DNA from: Gammaproteobacteria bacterium
GTDB lineage: Bacteria > Pseudomonadota > Gammaproteobacteria > DRLM01
Direction of reading: 5' to 3'
Assembly: GCA_015490395.1 (NCBI GenBank)
Contig: WFXX01000243.1
Coordinates: 1 to 8,465 of the forward strand
Length of the DNA: 8,465 nt
Every line of letters begins with the position of its first letter. The first letter of the stretch is position 1. Below, in pieces: positions 5,783 through 8,465 of this stretch. Made by a program: the position numbers and the translations under genes. The notes beneath the pieces were generated by a model. That model ran no database searches, had not been told where the DNA came from, and saw only the letters and a program-made list of their open reading frames with translations.

Positions 5783-5945
5783 CATCTTCCTCTCCCTTGC
5801 GTCCCCCGTCCACCCGCTTGCGCGCGGCTCCATGCCGGATCCGCCTTGCGCTAGGTCCGGCCATGGGCTAAAGCCCTAGCAAAAAGGGACGCTAGTGATG
5901 GGGCACCCCTTTCAGGGGCATGGAACCGAGCAGAAGGAGAGCAAC
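5783..5945 (+). promoter_or_regulatory. Leader region of the porin-cytochrome gene with repeats and competing hairpins
   Basis: This 163-base gap holds no gene. CTTGCG occurs three times (5796-5801, 5817-5822, 5845-5850), starting 21 and 28 bases apart. Then GCTAG (5850-5854), CTAGC (5876-5880) and GCTAG (5891-5895) occur in order, so the middle arm can pair with either outer one, giving two exclusive hairpins. GGGCT-AA-AGCCC (5865-5876) and CCCCT-TTC-AGGGG (5906-5918) are further small hairpins. No clear sigma-70 promoter is seen (TTGCGC at 5846 followed by TAAAGC at 5869 is weak), and no U-tailed terminator for the upstream operon. A cytochrome gene's regulator might bind here, but that is inference. 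Confidence 0.4.
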
Positions 5946-7469
5946 ATGCGTTTGACGGAGGAAAGTCGCAGGCATCCCGCACCCCGCGCGTGGACCCGCG
6001 CCTTGGCCGCCGCGGCCCTGGCCGTGGGGGCCCTGGCCAGTCTGGCGCCCGAGGCCGGGGCCATCCCCGCCTTCGCGCGCAAGTACCAGGCCAACTGTGC
6101 CCTGTGCCACACCAACGAGCCGCGCCTGACCACCTTCGGGCAGCAGTTCAAGGAGAACGGCTACCAGATGCCTGGGACCGCCGACGGCGACACCCACGGC
6201 AAGCAGCGCCTGGAGGGGCCCCAGGGGCCGGTGACCCTGGACACCCTCTCCCAGATCATGGCAGTGCGCTTCCGCGGGGACATCCTCCACCCCTCCTTCC
6301 GGGAGGAGAAGGATGCCATGCGGGAGGAGGGCGTCACCGGGCAGACCGACTTCTCCACCGCCCCCACCATCGTCAACCTCTTCTTCGGGGGCACGGTCAA
6401 GGCCAACCTGAGCTACTTCTCCGAGGTGGAGTACAACAGCCAAGAGGACCACTTCGGCTTCGAGCGGGTCTACCTGCTGTTCTCCAACTTAGGTGGACCC
6501 TCCCGGGCCAACGTGCAGGTAGGCAACTTTGACCCGTCCGGGCTCTACGTCTTCCCCACCCATCGCCAGCAGATCAACCCCATCGGGCCGGAGGCCGACA
6601 GCAGTGCCTTCCCGCCCACCATCAACCGGATCCCGGTGCTGCCCCTGGCCTTCGCGGCCAAGATGTATGGGTTGACGCTGGGCAAGGCCTATGAAGGCGC
6701 CGAGGGTTACGCCATCCTGCCCTTCCAGCCCTTTCTGTACAACGCGCCCAGCCAGAACGGCCTGGCCCTCTACGGACGGCCCCTGGGGGCTGGCAGCCCC
6801 TTGTTCCTGCAACTCGGGGTCTCCCAGCAGCCCCGGGCCTCCGGCATCGGCAGGAGCAAGCGCTACGACGTGTACCTGATGGGACGCTACGACTTCACCG
6901 TCGGGGGCGCCGAGTGGCAGGTGGGGGCCTTCTACCACAAGGCCCCGGGGGCGGCGGTGGCGACTCTCAACATGAGCGGGAACATGGTCTACGCCGACCG
7001 GCCCACGGACCTGGACCGCTGGGGCGTGGGGGCCCGGGTGCGCTTCGGCGATTGGGACGTCTATGGCACCTACGTAGCCGATAGCATGGACAGGCCCAGC
7101 TTCACCGGGAACATGATGGCCGCCACCTCCACCTGGGAGACCAGCGCTGCGGGGCTTAGTCTGGAGGCGGACTGGCGGCTACACCCCGAGTGGATGCTGG
7201 CCCTGCGCTACGACTGGATGTCGCCTGGCGGGCTGAGCCGGCTGCCCAAGATGGCCGACCCGGCCCAGACTCAGCTCAACGTGGACACCCAGTTCATCGC
7301 CCCCATGATCAAGTACTATCCCCGCCCCAACATCGGGCTCTACGCCCGGGCCCACCTCAACTTGACGGGAGACAAGCAGCTGCCCAACGGGGGTCCCTTC
7401 GACGGCAGCACCCATCCGGCCTCCAACCTGGAGAGCGTCCTGGCCTTGGGCGTGGACATGGCCTTCTAG
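5946..7469 (+). CDS. Fused monohaem c-type cytochrome and outer-membrane porin (Cyc2-like)
   Basis: The 507-residue precursor starts at ATG 5946, 6 nt after AAGGAG (5934-5939); the frame is open from 5895 but that part lacks a ribosome site. A signal peptide (hydrophobic about 19-34) is probably cleaved after AGA39. The mature N-terminus IPAFARKYQANCALCH carries one haem c motif (Cys51, Cys54, His55), followed by PRLTTFGQQFKENGYQMPG, the conserved tail of the Cyc2-type cytochrome domain; Met75 is a possible second haem ligand. From about 100 onward come many alternating, aromatic-rich amphipathic segments (for example 150-164, 172-180, 307-318, 322-331, 358-377, 402-424, 449-473), as in a beta-barrel. 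The last residue is Phe (ALGVDMAF), the outer-membrane assembly signature. Cyc2 of Fe(II) oxidisers has this architecture and about this length (400-500). It should transfer electrons between outside donors and periplasmic carriers. Fe(II) as donor is inferred; related porin-cytochromes of unknown role exist. No partner cytochrome is in the window. Confidence 0.82.
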   Translation: MRLTEESRRHPAPRAWTRALAAAALAVGALASLAPEAGAIPAFARKYQANCALCHTNEPRLTTFGQQFKENGYQMPGTADGDTHGKQRLEGPQGPVTLDTLSQIMAVRFRGDILHPSFREEKDAMREEGVTGQTDFSTAPTIVNLFFGGTVKANLSYFSEVEYNSQEDHFGFERVYLLFSNLGGPSRANVQVGNFDPSGLYVFPTHRQQINPIGPEADSSAFPPTINRIPVLPLAFAAKMYGLTLGKAYEGAEGYAILPFQPFLYNAPSQNGLALYGRPLGAGSPLFLQLGVSQQPRASGIGRSKRYDVYLMGRYDFTVGGAEWQVGAFYHKAPGAAVATLNMSGNMVYADRPTDLDRWGVGARVRFGDWDVYGTYVADSMDRPSFTGNMMAATSTWETSAAGLSLEADWRLHPEWMLALRYDWMSPGGLSRLPKMADPAQTQLNVDTQFIAPMIKYYPRPNIGLYARAHLNLTGDKQLPNGGPFDGSTHPASNLESVLALGVDMAF

Positions 7470-7482
7470 AGGGACCGCCTAG

Positions 7483-7500
7483 GAGAGGCGCGAGCCTCTC
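7483..7500 (+). other. Stem-loop with GNRA tetraloop after the porin-cytochrome gene
   Basis: A perfect 7-bp stem GAGAGGC/GCCTCTC (7483-7489 and 7494-7500) closes a GCGA loop (7490-7493), a GNRA-type tetraloop. It starts 13 bases past the stop codon and is followed by a second, larger terminator hairpin. It has no T tract of its own. It probably protects the mRNA 3' end or helps termination. Confidence 0.6.
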
Positions 7501-7505
7501 GCCCG

Positions 7506-7540
7506 AGGGGCCGCCCCCCGGCGGGGCGGCCCTTCCTTTT
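7506..7540 (+). terminator. Rho-independent terminator of the porin-cytochrome gene
   Basis: A 10-bp GC stem (7508-7517 with 7523-7532, five-base loop CCGGC) is extended by a G-T and an A-T pair and followed by TTCCTTTT (7533-7540). It ends where the convergent HDOD gene's stop codon begins. On the minus strand the hairpin has no T-rich tail, so it may stop readthrough from the HDOD gene less efficiently. Confidence 0.85.
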
Positions 7541-8451
7541 CAGCGCAAGGGAGGCGGGGCATCGTCGCCGGCCAGCAGCCTCAGGGTCTCCTCGTAGCGG
7601 CGGTCCACGTCCTCCGTGACCGCCTCCACCACCCCGGGATCGAGCTCCGCCAGGTCCCAAGCGCGGTCCCCGGCCAGGTCCTCCTCGGGGAGGGGCTCGC
7701 CGGAGGAGCCCAGGCCCATGAGGTCGGCGATGCGGTCGGCCAGGTGCACCACAGCCACATCCCGGGGATCCACCGGGGCCCGCTCCGGCTCGTGGTGGAA
7801 GGCCGCCGCCTCCTGCAGGTGCTCCGGGAGCTTCCACTTGCGCATCAGCTCGCAGCCCACGGCGCCATGGTCGAAGCCCATCACCGCCCGCTCGGCCAAG
7901 TAGATGGGCTGGCGCTCGTGGCGGGCCCGCAGCAGGGCCTCCCGGGCCAGCTCGGGGAGCTTGTTGTAGACGATGAGGGCGCCGATGTCGTGGAGCAGCC
8001 CGGCCACGAAATGCCGCTCCTTGAGATGCTCGCCCCGCTGAGCAGCCAGGGCGCGGGCGGCCAGGCCGCAGCCGATGCTGTGCCGCCAGAAGTCGTCCAT
8101 GGTCACCAAGTCGTTGGGCAGCCCCTTGAACAGCCGCACCACGCAGGTGGCCAGGATGAGCTCCCGCAGCTCACGGGTGCCGATGACAGTGATGGCCCGG
8201 GAGACGGTCTCGATCTGGGAGGGAAAGCCGTAGAAGGCGCTGTTGGCGATGCGTAGCAGGCGCGCGGTAAGCCCCGGATCCTTCTCCAGCACCCGCCCGA
8301 TGTCTGCCGCCGAGTAACGGGGGCTGTCGATCATCTCGGCCACGCGGTGGTAGACCTCGGGCAGGGAGGCCACCTCCACCGCCCCGGCCACCAGCTCCCG
8401 CGGCGTCACCCCGGATATCGTGCCGAAGACGTCCTCGTCCGCCTCGCCCAT
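7540..8451 (-). CDS. HDOD-domain signalling protein
   Basis: This 303-residue protein has one HDOD domain (about 20-225) and a short acidic C-terminal extension. HDOD proteins are HD-superfamily relatives found in bacterial signalling; several affect cyclic-di-GMP, motility or stress responses, mostly without a known enzyme activity. The hallmark DPGLTARLLRIANSAFYG (58-75) is present, as are the LLHDIG motif (His154-Asp155), DHGAVG (194-199) and the HH pair (219-220). With His124 and Asp239 this gives a fairly full set of potential metal ligands, so catalysis cannot be excluded. There is no signal peptide or membrane segment, so it is cytosolic. The ATG at 8451 is preceded by GGAGGGG at 6 nt, at the very edge of the window, so operon partners upstream are unseen. 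No receiver, GGDEF or EAL domain is attached. It converges on the porin-cytochrome gene and need not be functionally related to it. Confidence 0.93.
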   Translation of the reverse strand: MGEADEDVFGTISGVTPRELVAGAVEVASLPEVYHRVAEMIDSPRYSAADIGRVLEKDPGLTARLLRIANSAFYGFPSQIETVSRAITVIGTRELRELILATCVVRLFKGLPNDLVTMDDFWRHSIGCGLAARALAAQRGEHLKERHFVAGLLHDIGALIVYNKLPELAREALLRARHERQPIYLAERAVMGFDHGAVGCELMRKWKLPEHLQEAAAFHHEPERAPVDPRDVAVVHLADRIADLMGLGSSGEPLPEEDLAGDRAWDLAELDPGVVEAVTEDVDRRYEETLRLLAGDDAPPPLR

Positions 8452-8465
8452 CTGCCTCCCCTCCC

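Noticed and set aside
3700..5871. 723-residue plus-strand open frame
   Set aside because: It is a Pro/Gly/Arg-rich shadow across the flavoprotein and UbiB-like genes, whose own frames carry complete family motifs. Long spurious frames are expected at this GC content.
5958..5967. GAGGAAAGTC, resembling a conserved RNase P RNA segment
   Set aside because: It lies inside the signal-peptide coding region of the porin-cytochrome, and none of the other RNase P RNA elements are nearby.
1..8465. CRISPR arrays, tRNA or rRNA genes, insertion sequences, phage or toxin-antitoxin genes
   Set aside because: I looked for regularly spaced repeats, T-loop-like GGTTCGA motifs and transposase or phage motifs on both strands and found none.

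Overview
The window is a very GC-rich chromosomal segment, most likely from a gammaproteobacterium. The two best lineage markers are sspB (ClpXP adaptor) and djlA (membrane-anchored TerB/J-domain co-chaperone), both typical of Gamma/Betaproteobacteria. Coding DNA is extremely GC-rich (one 60-base line of the UbiB-like gene that I counted is about 82% GC). Bases 1-27 are not genomic: they are a Nextera transposon adapter ending in the 19-bp Tn5 mosaic end, so this is the raw end of an assembled contig and genomic DNA starts at about base 28.

Layout. Minus strand, bases 28-2781: a 3'-truncated sspB, a strong intrinsic terminator, a secreted alpha-class carbonic anhydrase, a roughly 630-base stretch with no convincing gene, then djlA. 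Divergent from djlA is a plus-strand operon (2841-5782): a 76-residue remnant of a glutamate/leucine dehydrogenase, an FAD-dependent geranylgeranyl-reductase-family flavoprotein, and an AarF/ABC1/UbiB-family atypical kinase, each closely following the last. A 163-base leader with short repeats and competing hairpins precedes a plus-strand gene for a secreted, single-haem (CxxCH) protein with a C-terminal beta-barrel. This is the architecture of Cyc2-type porin-cytochromes. It ends at a two-hairpin terminator facing a convergent minus-strand HDOD-domain protein that fills the window to its right edge.

Function. The most interesting gene is the Cyc2-like fused cytochrome-porin (5946-7469). It suggests that the cell can pass electrons across its outer membrane, possibly from Fe(II), which would fit a chemolithotroph; the substrate is not determined by sequence alone. 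The flavoprotein/UbiB-like pair suggests prenylquinone or prenyl-lipid modification. The secreted carbonic anhydrase handles CO2/bicarbonate in the periplasm, which would fit an autotroph. The glutamate dehydrogenase fragment shows that the operon's 5' end has been rearranged. No CRISPR array, tRNA, rRNA, insertion sequence or phage gene was found.
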